NCBI GenBank assembly: GCA_025058835.1
Contig: JANXEI010000002.1
Span: 248,001 to 312,000 of the forward strand
Direction of reading: 5' to 3'
DNA: 64,000 bases
From: Acidilobaceae archaeon
GTDB taxonomy: Archaea > Thermoproteota > Thermoprotei_A > Sulfolobales > Acidilobaceae
In this document: positions 53,161 through 61,544 of the stretch, piece after piece
How the letters are laid out: every line of letters starts with the position of its first letter
Numbering within the stretch: the first letter of the stretch is position 1
Position numbers and translations under genes: made by a program
Notes under the pieces: model-generated
Databases searched by the model: none
What the model was told of the DNA's origin: nothing
Seen by the model: only the letters and a program-made list of their open reading frames with translations

Positions 53161-54413
53161 AGCTCTATGGTCTCCCCCACAGAGGGGGCCAGAACTTCCA
53201 CCTCGAGCTCCTCTCTTATTCTCTGGGCCAGGGCTTCCTGAGCCTTGGGAACTCCGTGTACCAGGATCACTTTCTCCACCTCCCTTAGCTCCCGGAGGAA
53301 CTTGAGGATGCCCCTCTGGTCTATGTGGCTCGAGAAGTCGAACCACTCCACCCTTGCCCTTATGGGCATCTCCTCTGGCAGAGCAAAGCCCGTCTCTAGT
53401 ATCTGCCTGCCAGGCGTGTTCTTCCCCTGGAAGCTCACCAGGAACACAGAGTTCTTCGCGTTACCCCCCAGCCTCTTCAGGTAGTAAAGGCTGGGGCCCC
53501 CCTTCAGCATCCCAGAGCTCGCCACTATTACCCCTGGCTCCTTCAGCGCCGACTTCCTGTCCTGCCATCCCCTCACCACGTTGTACTCCCTCAGGGCCTT
53601 TGCTAGGATGCCGTATAGCCTCACGTAACCAGGGTGCTTCACGTATATGTCAGCTACCTCCCTTATCATACCATCTACCCAAACGGTCCAACCCGGATCT
53701 CTCTCTGCAATGAGAGTCAAGATCTCCTGCCCCCTGCTCACGCTGAAGGCAGGCACGAGGGCTATCCCCCCCGACTCCACCACTTCCCTCACGGCAGAGA
53801 AGAACCTCTCCTCTGTTGCCTCCCTCGGCGGGTGGTTGGTGGAGCCGTAGGTGGACTCAATTATCACCGCGTCGGCCCTCACTCCGCTCATCTCTGCAGG
53901 CCTCATCAGCTTGGTCTCGATGACGTTAAGGTCGCTGGTGTACAGCAACACCTTCCGCCTGCTCTCCACGAGAACCCCCGCGCTGCCAGGTATGTGGCCT
54001 GAGGGGAGGAGCTTTATGTTGAAGTCGCCCAGCGCCACCTCCTCCCGGTAGGGAATGGAGGTAGCTCTAGCCAACATCTCCCCCACTACGCCCTCGTCGA
54101 AGGGGAGGAGCTGGCCGCTGAGCTTGATCATGTCGTGTAGCAGCACCCTTGTCACATCAAGCGTCAGGGGGGTAGCGAAGAGGGGCGGGGAGTGGCTTAC
54201 ATACAGCATGGGAGCCGCTCCTACGTGGTCCAGGTGGCTATGGGTGAGGACCACTCCGGCAAGGTCCCTAGGCCTTATGTGCTCGGGGAAGATGGGATGA
54301 TCGTTCTCGTCAAAGTTCACCCCGTAGTCCATGAGGAGAGCTCCGCCTGAGTCCTCGACAGCTATGGCTGCCCTCCCCACCTCCCTGCCGCTTCCAAGCA
54401 CCTTTACTCTCAT
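53157..54413 (-). CDS. Beta-CASP metallo-beta-lactamase RNase (archaeal CPSF-like, no KH domain)
   Basis: A 418-residue nuclease of the CPSF/RNase J superfamily. The beta-lactamase half has LTHSHLDHVGAAP near residue 56 (H-x-H-x-D-H zinc motif), LPSGHIPGSAGV near 133 and LYTSDLN near 155; the beta-CASP half has ESTYGSTNHPP, PAFSVSRGQEIL near 220, VIVASSGMLKGGPS (His-to-metal loop region) near 295 and VHGVPKAQEAL near 395. It starts directly with the lactamase fold, so it lacks the N-terminal KH domains of aCPSF1 and resembles aCPSF2. It likely trims RNA ends. Located 33 bp after fdhE. Confidence 0.92.
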   Translation of the reverse strand: MRVKVLGSGREVGRAAIAVEDSGGALLMDYGVNFDENDHPIFPEHIRPRDLAGVVLTHSHLDHVGAAPMLYVSHSPPLFATPLTLDVTRVLLHDMIKLSGQLLPFDEGVVGEMLARATSIPYREEVALGDFNIKLLPSGHIPGSAGVLVESRRKVLLYTSDLNVIETKLMRPAEMSGVRADAVIIESTYGSTNHPPREATEERFFSAVREVVESGGIALVPAFSVSRGQEILTLIAERDPGWTVWVDGMIREVADIYVKHPGYVRLYGILAKALREYNVVRGWQDRKSALKEPGVIVASSGMLKGGPSLYYLKRLGGNAKNSVFLVSFQGKNTPGRQILETGFALPEEMPIRARVEWFDFSSHIDQRGILKFLRELREVEKVILVHGVPKAQEALAQRIREELEVEVLAPSVGETIEL

Positions 54414-54446
54414 TATTCCTCGCTGGGAGAGAGCTCTTCTGCATAT

Positions 54447-55085
54447 TTAAGCAAATCTAGAGATCTCGTAGGCTATAGCTATGGGCAACCTCTCCCCCTC
54501 CACCCCTTCTTTGGCTATACCGATAACGTGTCCACACCTCATGCAAGCCCTGTACGTTACGTCTCCTGCGACGTAGAGGTCGAAGGCCTGCTTGTCCCTG
54601 TTACCGCAGACGGGGCAATGGAACTGCTCGATCGTCGCGCTATACCCGCACAGGCAGTGAAGTTCTACTACGTCCATGGAGAATATAGCCCCCTTCACCC
54701 TCTTCAGGACTCCAGCTATGGGATATAGGCCACAGACGGGGCAGGGGGAGGCCGGGGCATCGGGCGGGAGGGAGCCCTTCACCTTCTTGTAGAGAGCTCT
54801 CCTTATCACCAAGCTCAAGAGCCCTCCGGTCCCCTCCGCCTCTCCCCTTACTATCGCCTCCTTGCTCACTCCCTCTACCTCTATGCCCCTCCTCTCTAGC
54901 TCCTGCTTTGCCGCAGAGATGAGCTCCTCCATGTTGCTAACGTTCGATATAATAGGGTAGCCAGAGAGCTCCACCTTCACCAAGGCCTGAAGGGAGGAAG
55001 CTATGACCTCTATCTCTTCAAAGGTCTTCAATAGCTCCTCCAGCTCCTCCTCGCACTCCTTCTCACGGCAGATGTGCTTGCTCAC
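54447..55085 (-). CDS. fdhE: FdhE-like formate dehydrogenase accessory protein
   Basis: A 212-residue protein whose C-terminal half has four CxxC zinc-binding pairs in the FdhE order: CPVCGLYPIAGVLKR near residue 114, LHCLCGYSA near 143, FHCPVCGNRDK near 154 and YRACMRCGHVIGI near 178. FdhE helps mature the iron-sulfur subunits of formate dehydrogenase and binds their rubredoxin-like redox sites. The N-terminal 100 residues are helical. The GTG start at 55085 faces the formate dehydrogenase operon across a 186-bp AT-rich gap, which strongly supports the call. The bacterial proteins are longer, so the homology is partial. Confidence 0.8.
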   Translation of the reverse strand: MSKHICREKECEEELEELLKTFEEIEVIASSLQALVKVELSGYPIISNVSNMEELISAAKQELERRGIEVEGVSKEAIVRGEAEGTGGLLSLVIRRALYKKVKGSLPPDAPASPCPVCGLYPIAGVLKRVKGAIFSMDVVELHCLCGYSATIEQFHCPVCGNRDKQAFDLYVAGDVTYRACMRCGHVIGIAKEGVEGERLPIAIAYEISRFA

Positions 55086-55271
55086 CGACAGCTCTGTTCC
55101 CCGAGGTACGAAAGAAGGCTATTAGCATTTCAAGTAGCTCTTTTTCTCACTTATAATATATAATTTTTATTAGTATTCTAATTTCTAATTGTAGATCTCT
55201 GTTCGTTCTATAATGTTAACGATGTAAATATAAGCTCTACTTGGGATCAAGTTAGGTGAAGAGGTGGTTTT
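55086..55271. promoter_or_regulatory. Divergent fdhE / formate dehydrogenase promoter region
   Basis: AT-rich gap with TATA boxes for both sides: ATTATATATTATAAG (about 55152-55166, for fdhE) and AAATATAAG (55226-55234, for the dehydrogenase operon, with the transcript start near 55256). Two short inverted repeats, ATTAG-TATT-CTAAT (55169-55182) and TCGTT-N10-AACGA (55203-55222), could be operators. Confidence 0.5.
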
Positions 55272-55484
55272 GTGGAGGACCACTATGAAGGGATGAAAAA
55301 ACACATCCTAGAGGAGGCACGCCTTCTACCTGAGTTCCTCGACGGCCTCGTTAACCTAGTGGATGAGGCAGAGGACTACACGTGTCTTACCCTGAAAGCC
55401 ATGTACGGCAGGAGGGACAAGAGCTACGGGCTGAAGGGGAGTAGTAACTGCGGTGCCGCGTGTAGAGAGGGTGAGAAGGCATGA
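55272..55484 (+). CDS. Unknown 70-residue protein leading the formate dehydrogenase operon
   Basis: A small acidic helical protein (EDHYEGMKKHILEEARLLPEF, residues 2-22) with three cysteines, the last two in SSNCGAACREG near the C-terminus (CxxxC). The GTG start at 55272 has GAAGAGGTGG upstream and lies about 16 bases after the predicted transcript start, so it is the first gene of the operon. Its stop overlaps the ATG of the catalytic subunit (ATGA), a sign of coupled translation. I do not recognise a family. A chaperone or redox partner of the Tat-exported subunit would fit the position, but this is inference. Confidence 0.75.
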   Translation: MEDHYEGMKKHILEEARLLPEFLDGLVNLVDEAEDYTCLTLKAMYGRRDKSYGLKGSSNCGAACREGEKA

Positions 55485-58400
55485 GCGACCCCATCTCTAG
55501 AAGGTCTTTCCTCAAGTTGGCTGCGATAGCCTCCGCTGCGAGCATTATGTCAGCCATCCCAGCGCAAGCCCAGGACTCGCCCGTTCCGTTCAAGCAGTGG
55601 AAGACTAAGTGGAACCTGGGGGAGATAGGAAAGAAGGAGGGAGTAATAAGGGCAAAGGTAACCCCTGTAATATGCAACTATTGTTCAGTGGGCTGTAGCG
55701 TGGACTTCTACACGGTAGGCGACAACGTGATCTTCGCCTCGATAGGCTCTCCTGAGAGCCCCATCAACTTCGGAGGCCTCTGCTCGAAGGGTGCTGCTAT
55801 GTTCCAGCAGATCACGAGCGACGCTAGGGTGCTCTACCCAAGGATAAGGACCGGGCCGAAGCCCCCGCCTGAGGAGCTCCTCAAGGCGAGGAGCTGGGAG
55901 GAGCTCGAGGCGATAGTCAAGAAATATCCGCCTAAGTGGCAGACTGTGACCTGGGACGAGGCCCTCAGGTTCGTGGCAGAGAGGCTGAAAGCTATCCTCT
56001 CCAGCTGGAGGGCTAACAGCGGAGCTCCGAGGCAGAGTGACGGCTTCTACTACAACCCAGGCAGTGCTAACCCCGTGCAGCTCATCGGTTCCTCCATCAT
56101 GGTGAACGAGGCCTCCTATCTCGTGAGGAAGCTGGCAGCCTACCTCGGCACGAGCAACATGGACTCCCAGTACAGAAAGTGCCACAGCTCTACGGTAACG
56201 AGCCTGGCAGTCACTTACGGATGGGGAATCGAGACTGCAACTAACGAGGACGTAGCCCTTGCCGATGTTGTGCTCTTCTTCTCCAGCCCTGCCGAGGCTC
56301 ACCCGCTCTCCTTCTGGTACTTCTTCAAGGGCAAGAGGGAGAGGGGTACTGTGTTCATCACCTTCGACCCCAGGTTCTCCAGAACAGCCATGGTCTCAGA
56401 CATTTGGGTGCCCTTCAGGTCCGGGACTGAGACGGCTATCTTCAACTACATCCTCCACTACGCCTTCTTCGAGAGGAAGCCAGCCCTTGACGAGTTGCCG
56501 GAGTTCAAGAGGCTCAGGAGCAGGTGGAACCTCACCGATCAGGACCTTGAGGAGTTCAAGGAGCTCATAAAGGAGTACAACGCAGAGGAGGTTTCCAAGA
56601 TAACCGGAGTGCCCGTCGAGACCCTGAGGAACGTTGCTAAGATATATGTAGAGAGGAGCGGCGTCGTCTCCAACCACAAGAAGCACGGCATAATACAGTG
56701 GGCCATGGGGATGACGCAGCACACAAATGCAGTGATCAACATAATCAGGTCTGCTGCCATAGTCCAGCTCCTGCTCGGCAACGTGGGCTACCCTGGCGGC
56801 GGGACTCACCCGTTCAGAGGTCACAGCAACGTGCAGGGCACGAACGACATCCAGGGCGGAGGCATCGATGCTCTGCCTGGCTACCACGGCAACCCAGCCA
56901 ACGCTGCAGAGGTGAGGATGTACCAAGACTGGAAGCTCCAGGGCATGCCAGACGCATGGAGCTGGGAGGTCCCAGCATGGGCTCAGGAAGCTTTCCCAAC
57001 GCTAAGGGCTGCAGCAGCTAGGGGGAGAGCAGACCTCGCAAAGGTGCTCCAGGTGTACAAGTTCTACGGCTGGAGGAGGCATGAGCTGACGTGGGGAGTG
57101 TTCTGTGGCACTGACCCAGAGTCTGACCCGAGGGGCGGCAGGGTCATCTGCGACTTCCCGTTCGGTGCTGGAAGCACGGAGATAACCTTCGTGAGGAGGG
57201 CCCTCGGAGGAGAGATCAGGGCTGCCCTCATATTTGGCGAGAACCCTGCAGTCTCCAACCCCAACGCTAAGCTCGTTATGGCAGCCCTCTCCTCTCTTGA
57301 TCTGCTCGTGGTCGTAGAGACTTTCGACACTGAGACTGCCTGGTTTGCCGACGTGGTGCTCCCGGCTGCCTCCTTTGCAGAGGTAGAGGGCACTAGGACG
57401 AACGGCAACAGAGTGATCCAGTGGACTCACAAGGTCATGGAGCCAAGGGGGATGTCCAGGCCAGACTACTGGATAGTCGTGAAGCTCTTCGAGGCCCTGA
57501 ACGCTCACGGCGTGATAGCTCTGCCCAGCCAGCTGGCAGGGAAGAGGAGCGAGAAGGTCATGATAAGGAAGGGAGACAGGTTGGTGGAGCTATACGAGAG
57601 GAGGGTAGACGGCTCCGCTTCTTGGCAGTACTCTGGAGGTAACGGCGCTGCTATACCGATTAGCCCCATAGAGGCAGAGGTCAACCCCAGGCTCATAAAC
57701 AAGGAGATCAACTTCGCTGTCCTGATATACGACGGCATCTACAACCCCGTGAAGGACCAGTACACGACTATGAAGAGGGACAGGAGGCTGAGGAGAAGGG
57801 GAGAGATCGACGGGCTGTTCAGCGAGAAGTTCGAGATATACAAGGACTGGGGCTGGGCATGGCCGCAGAACGTGAGGCTGGCCTATAACTATGACTCCCT
57901 AGTCGCTGTGCTGGGAGAGAAGGACGTAGTAGAGGCTGCTGGTCAGAGGTTCGAGGTAACAGGGGAGACCGGGGAGTGGATAGACGAGTTCACGGGCGAG
58001 TACAAGCCTGCGTTCCTTCCGGGTCACAACTTCTGGGTGCCCAGGAGCTTCAAGAGGAAGCTGAGCGGCGTGGCTGACATCTGGGGAGGCTTGGACGTGA
58101 TACACTTCATCAGGACGAGGGAGCTGAGGTTCCCAGAGAAGAGCTTCGTGATAGAGGAAGGAGGTAGCGTGAGGACGCTCTCCTTCCAGGAGTTCATAGC
58201 AAGCACAGGTATGAGGTACCTCTGGGCCAACGACACTCTGTTCTGGGACGCAGACACCACCAGCTTCAGGGCTCAGGTGAGGAGGCCGTTCTTCTCTGGC
58301 ACGGGCTGGAGGGAGTACAAGCCCAAGTACGAGGAGTTCAGGGCAGAGCTCAGGAAGCTCTACGAGGAGAAGAAGAACATGAAGGAGGCCATGCTCAAGC

Positions 58401-58999
58401 TCATAGAGGAGAGGAAGTGGTATGCTGGCTATGATTTCAGGTACCCCATCCACACCGAGCCTGCAGAGAGCCCCGACGTAGAGATGGCTATTAAGTACCC
58501 GACGCTGGCATGGCTCAACCCGCACAACGTGAGGGTGCTGAAGGAGGAGCCTAATGCGAAGGGGACAGGGCTTGCGCTGATACCGCAAGAGCTGCCTGAG
58601 GAGGGAGAGCTCGTCATCATCACCTCTAACAGGCTTACGGAGATGATGCACACAGGCTCTACCACCAGGAACCTGCCTTACCTTGCGCAGCTAGTGCCCG
58701 AGCCTTACGTGAGCATACCTGAGAAGCTAGCGCAGAAGCTTGGCGTGAAGCCGGGAGAGTTCGTGGAGATAATAACTGCTAGGGGTTCAGTGAAGCTCAA
58801 GGCCTATGTCACGAAGGGCATGGGTGTGTTCAAGCTGGGCGAGAAGGAGGTGCCAGAGATCAGCGTCGTCTGGGCCTTCAGCTTTGCAGGCAAGACTCCC
58901 GGAATCCACGCCAACTTCCTGAACCCGGACGTGGGAGACGTGATCACCACGATCCAGGAGTCCAAGGCCTGGATAGGTAAGGTGAGGAAGGCGAGGTGA
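55481..58999 (+). CDS. fdhA: Formate dehydrogenase, catalytic molybdopterin subunit (Tat-exported, Cys type)
   Basis: A 1172-residue oxidoreductase of the FdnG/FdoG type that oxidises formate to CO2. Residues 1-30 are a Tat signal (SRRSFLK then a hydrophobic stretch and AQA). A [4Fe-4S] motif starts at Cys65 (CNYCSVGC) and ends at LCSKGA. The active-site ligand is Cys234 in YRKCHSSTV, where the E. coli enzyme has selenocysteine; the following His is kept. AEAHPLSFWYFF, FDPRFSRTA and FRGHSNVQG (with the substrate Arg) follow the FdnG pattern. The C-terminal cap (residues 1040-1172) carries ITSNRLTEMMH. With its Tat signal it acts outside the membrane. Confidence 0.93.
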   Translation: MSDPISRRSFLKLAAIASAASIMSAIPAQAQDSPVPFKQWKTKWNLGEIGKKEGVIRAKVTPVICNYCSVGCSVDFYTVGDNVIFASIGSPESPINFGGLCSKGAAMFQQITSDARVLYPRIRTGPKPPPEELLKARSWEELEAIVKKYPPKWQTVTWDEALRFVAERLKAILSSWRANSGAPRQSDGFYYNPGSANPVQLIGSSIMVNEASYLVRKLAAYLGTSNMDSQYRKCHSSTVTSLAVTYGWGIETATNEDVALADVVLFFSSPAEAHPLSFWYFFKGKRERGTVFITFDPRFSRTAMVSDIWVPFRSGTETAIFNYILHYAFFERKPALDELPEFKRLRSRWNLTDQDLEEFKELIKEYNAEEVSKITGVPVETLRNVAKIYVERSGVVSNHKKHGIIQWAMGMTQHTNAVINIIRSAAIVQLLLGNVGYPGGGTHPFRGHSNVQGTNDIQGGGIDALPGYHGNPANAAEVRMYQDWKLQGMPDAWSWEVPAWAQEAFPTLRAAAARGRADLAKVLQVYKFYGWRRHELTWGVFCGTDPESDPRGGRVICDFPFGAGSTEITFVRRALGGEIRAALIFGENPAVSNPNAKLVMAALSSLDLLVVVETFDTETAWFADVVLPAASFAEVEGTRTNGNRVIQWTHKVMEPRGMSRPDYWIVVKLFEALNAHGVIALPSQLAGKRSEKVMIRKGDRLVELYERRVDGSASWQYSGGNGAAIPISPIEAEVNPRLINKEINFAVLIYDGIYNPVKDQYTTMKRDRRLRRRGEIDGLFSEKFEIYKDWGWAWPQNVRLAYNYDSLVAVLGEKDVVEAAGQRFEVTGETGEWIDEFTGEYKPAFLPGHNFWVPRSFKRKLSGVADIWGGLDVIHFIRTRELRFPEKSFVIEEGGSVRTLSFQEFIASTGMRYLWANDTLFWDADTTSFRAQVRRPFFSGTGWREYKPKYEEFRAELRKLYEEKKNMKEAMLKLIEERKWYAGYDFRYPIHTEPAESPDVEMAIKYPTLAWLNPHNVRVLKEEPNAKGTGLALIPQELPEEGELVIITSNRLTEMMHTGSTTRNLPYLAQLVPEPYVSIPEKLAQKLGVKPGEFVEIITARGSVKLKAYVTKGMGVFKLGEKEVPEISVVWAFSFAGKTPGIHANFLNPDVGDVITTIQESKAWIGKVRKAR

Positions 59000-59004
59000 T
59001 GTAG

Positions 59005-59835
59005 ATGAAGGTGCCTAAGCCTGGGGCTCGGGAGGGCGTGGCTGTAATAGTAAACCTGGACAACTGCATAGGCTGTAGAGCGTGCCAGATAGCCTGCCAG
59101 GAGTGGAACGGCAGGAAAGCGGTGAAAACTCAGTTCAGCCCCACCTTCACTAACCCACAGGACTTGACGGCAGACTCTTGGAAGGTCGTCTTCTTCAAGG
59201 AGTTCTCCGTAACCAAGCTGCTAAGGCTCGCCGAGGGAGACATAGAGCTGAAGGACACTGTGGAAGTCGTGCCAGTTCCTTACAACTGCATGCACTGCGC
59301 TGACTCTCCATGTGCTAGGGCATGCCCCGTGGGAGCTATCAAGGTCTCGCCCGAGGGAGCCGTGGTAATAGAGTCGAGCGAGTGCGTAGGCTGCGGCTAC
59401 TGCCTCGCAGCTTGTCCATATGACGTGCCCAGGAAGGGCAGCGACGGCAAGTACTACAAGTGCTCCTTCTGCGTAGACAGGATACAGGTTGGGAGAGAGC
59501 CTGCTTGCGTGGAGGTCTGTCCCACTAACGTGTTCACCTTCACTAGCATGAGCGAGGCTGAGAAGCTACTGGCATCTGAGTTCAAGGACAAGAAGGTCTA
59601 CGGCCTCAACCTGGATGGTTACGTAGGCGGGAGGACAAGGTGGATATTCGTGGCGTCCAAGGACGCTGCAGACAAGGTGTTCCCAGCCATGTTCCCTGAG
59701 AAGGCTGAGAACGTGAACGAGGTAAGGGATCTCGCGAACGAGTTCGCCCTGCCAGGCCTCGGAGTTCTGGCGCTAGGAATGCTGGGACTGCTTGGGCTGG
59801 CTTGGCTGAGGTACAGGAGAAATGGGAGCCACTGA
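59005..59835 (+). CDS. fdhB: Formate dehydrogenase iron-sulfur subunit (FdnH-like, membrane-anchored)
   Basis: A 276-residue electron-transfer subunit with 16 cysteines in four ferredoxin motifs: CIGCRACQIAC near residue 22, CMHCADSPCARAC near 96, CVGCGYCLAAC near 130 and CSFCVDRI with CVEVC near 152-172. One C-terminal helix (LGVLALGMLGLLGLAWL) anchors it, as in E. coli FdnH. It takes electrons from the catalytic subunit to the cytochrome. It has no signal of its own and should be co-exported through the Tat system with the alpha subunit. ATG 59005 follows GAGGTGAT, an excellent ribosome site. Confidence 0.95.
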   Translation: MKVPKPGAREGVAVIVNLDNCIGCRACQIACQEWNGRKAVKTQFSPTFTNPQDLTADSWKVVFFKEFSVTKLLRLAEGDIELKDTVEVVPVPYNCMHCADSPCARACPVGAIKVSPEGAVVIESSECVGCGYCLAACPYDVPRKGSDGKYYKCSFCVDRIQVGREPACVEVCPTNVFTFTSMSEAEKLLASEFKDKKVYGLNLDGYVGGRTRWIFVASKDAADKVFPAMFPEKAENVNEVRDLANEFALPGLGVLALGMLGLLGLAWLRYRRNGSH

Positions 59836-59845
59836 GGTGAGGGGG

Positions 59846-60553
59846 ATGGAGGAGAAGAAGATAGAGCTCCTAAGCGCTGGCTACAGGACTTGGCACCTAG
59901 CTAACCTCATCATGTTCTCCCTGCTCCTAGTGACAGGCCTTTCCCTCATAGCTCTCCCATGGCTCTCCTGGCTAGCTTACGCTGTAGGAACGCCTCTCGC
60001 CACGCTCTCTGGGCTTGATCCTGACGCATATGCAGTCACTGCGGGGGTGCAGCTCTTCAGGACCCTCCACAGGCTCTTCGGCCCCATATGGGGAGCAGTT
60101 ACCATAGCTTACTTCCTATACCTCTTGCTGAGCAACAGGATCGTGATCCACAGGGCACTGTTGAAGCCCATAGGCGTTCAGCTCAGGGAGGCCTTCTACG
60201 TGGCTAAAGCGTACAGCATTGGTGGGGAAATACCTGAAGACGTGAGGAGGCACATGCATAGGCACAACGTGCTAGCTGTGTATGCTAACGCTTTCCTCGT
60301 CATCGGCTTCGTGCTGCTCGGCATCAGCGGAATCTCTATCATGTTCTTTACCCCTGCAGGAGATCTCCACAGGCTCATGATCGTGATCCACAACATCGGA
60401 TTCTACTCTATCATGCTGTTCGTCTTGAGCCACATCTTTGCCTCTCTACATCCGAGGAACTTCTGGCTGGCCTCTGCTATGTTTGGCAACGGCATGGTGT
60501 CGGAAAAGCACGCTAGGGAGGACATGCCTGCCTACTTCAATGAGAAGAAGTAA
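59846..60553 (+). CDS. fdhC: Formate dehydrogenase cytochrome b subunit (FdnI-like)
   Basis: A 235-residue membrane protein with four helices that carries two b haems and passes electrons to the quinone pool. Likely haem ligands are His in TWHLANL near residue 15, LHRLFGP near 75, IHNIGFYS near 180 and LSHIFASLHP near 195. The gap between the second and third helices has the PEDVRRHMHRHN segment. ATG 59846 is chosen because GAGGTGA, formed by the end of the upstream gene, stands five bases before it; ATG 59822 would add eight residues. Quinone reduction by formate would build a proton gradient. Confidence 0.93.
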   Translation: MEEKKIELLSAGYRTWHLANLIMFSLLLVTGLSLIALPWLSWLAYAVGTPLATLSGLDPDAYAVTAGVQLFRTLHRLFGPIWGAVTIAYFLYLLLSNRIVIHRALLKPIGVQLREAFYVAKAYSIGGEIPEDVRRHMHRHNVLAVYANAFLVIGFVLLGISGISIMFFTPAGDLHRLMIVIHNIGFYSIMLFVLSHIFASLHPRNFWLASAMFGNGMVSEKHAREDMPAYFNEKK

Positions 60554-60554
60554 C

Positions 60555-60579
60555 CTTTTTCCCCATTCCCCTTTTTCTT
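60555..60579 (+). terminator. Oligo-T termination region after the formate dehydrogenase operon
   Basis: ACCTTTTTCCCCATTCCCCCTTTTTCTT-like tract right after the cytochrome stop: two T5 runs within 25 bases on the coding strand, the usual archaeal intrinsic stop signal. fdhD starts just downstream at 60584, so read-through or partial termination is likely. Confidence 0.45.
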
Positions 60580-60583
60580 ATAG

Positions 60584-61357
60584 GTGGCATTTCACATGGT
60601 AAGGGAGCTGAAGATCTTCGAAACAGACGTGAAGTACCTCGAAGGAGACGACGGCCGTCCGCCCGTTGCAATAGATGACAAGCTAGATCTCTATGTTAAC
60701 GGAGCCCTGTACACCACCCTTTACATGAGCCCAACGCATGTGGAGGAAACCATCGTGGGCGTGCTCCTAGGCGATGGACTGGTGAGGAGCGCGGATGAGA
60801 TCGAGAGCGTGGAGGTAGATGAGAGGAACAAAAGGGCAGAGGTCAGAGTAAGGGGGCAGCCGGAGGCTAAGAGGGTCCATCTAGAGGACTGTAGCCCTGC
60901 CACGCTGAGGGCAATGAGGGTAGGCTTTGGCCTCAAGGTACCCTGGAGCAGGATAGTGGAGGTGTACGTGGACTTCAACAAGAGGACCATATCTGTGACG
61001 AGAGGCCTGGCAATGCACACCTCAGCCCTTTACGAGTTGGAGGAGGGTAGGGCAATAGTGGCTCACGACACGAGCAGGCACACCTCGATTGCCAAGCTCA
61101 TAGGCATAGCCCTAAAGGTGGGAGCACGTTTCGACAGATCTCTCCTGATAACCACGGGGAGGGCCTCAGCAGACATGGTTACGAGGGCCGCTAACGTCAG
61201 GTCTCCAATAGTGATCTCCACCAGAGGCCCCCTGTACAGCGGCCTCACGGCCGCGTCTCTGCTGGGCATAACCCTCGTCTCCTACCTGAGGAGGGGAGAG
61301 CAGGTAAGGGGCCTCACGGTGATGACTTACCCTGAGAGGATCCTGAGAGATGGCTAA
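60584..61357 (+). CDS. fdhD: FdhD-like sulfurtransferase for formate dehydrogenase, CxxC lost
   Basis: FdhD moves sulfur from a cysteine desulfurase to the molybdenum cofactor of formate dehydrogenase. The 257-residue protein shows VNGALYTTLYMSPTHVEETIVG near residue 35 (normally L-M-x-T-P), GLAMHTSALY near 142 (T-G-G-x-H-x-A), HDTSRHTSIAKLIG near 162 (E-D-V-G-R-H-N-A) and TTGRASADMVTRAA near 190. The sulfur-carrying CxxC should lie near residue 103; only Cys103 (LEDCSPATLR) is present. The GTG start at 60584 or ATG 60596 is close behind an oligo-T tract. Position after the dehydrogenase supports the function despite divergence. Confidence 0.85.
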   Translation: MAFHMVRELKIFETDVKYLEGDDGRPPVAIDDKLDLYVNGALYTTLYMSPTHVEETIVGVLLGDGLVRSADEIESVEVDERNKRAEVRVRGQPEAKRVHLEDCSPATLRAMRVGFGLKVPWSRIVEVYVDFNKRTISVTRGLAMHTSALYELEEGRAIVAHDTSRHTSIAKLIGIALKVGARFDRSLLITTGRASADMVTRAANVRSPIVISTRGPLYSGLTAASLLGITLVSYLRRGEQVRGLTVMTYPERILRDG

Positions 61358-61366
61358 GATATATAT
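61356..61366 (+). promoter_or_regulatory. TATA box of tRNA-Phe
   Basis: GATATATATCC is centred about 27 bases before 61388, just ahead of the tRNA 5' end. It overlaps the fdhD stop codon region. Confidence 0.5.
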
Positions 61367-61390
61367 CCCCTCGCCCCCGCTTGGCCCTTG

Positions 61391-61462
61391 GCCGCCGTAG
61401 CTCAGCGGGAGAGCGCCCGGCTGAAGACCGGGCGGTCGGGGGTTCGAATCCCCCCGGCGGCA
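61391..61462 (+). tRNA. tRNA-Phe (anticodon GAA)
   Basis: A 72-nt cloverleaf: acceptor GCCGCCG/CGGCGGC, D arm GCTC-AGCGGGA-GAGC, anticodon stem CCCGG/CCGGG with loop CTGAAGA (anticodon GAA), 5-nt variable loop, T stem GGGGG/CCCCC with loop TTCGAAT, discriminator A. All stems pair perfectly and there is no intron. The genome encodes ACC, so CCA is not fully encoded and must be completed. Confidence 0.97.
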
Positions 61463-61544
61463 CCTCAGCTCCTGTCTAACTGGCCTTCGCTCCTTGACGA
61501 TAAGCTTAAAAATCGCTGAGAGGGGAGAGAGGGAGGTGTTACCC

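Noticed and set aside
56170-56190. Selenocysteine in the formate dehydrogenase
   Set aside because: The codon at the active-site position is TGC (Cys), not TGA.
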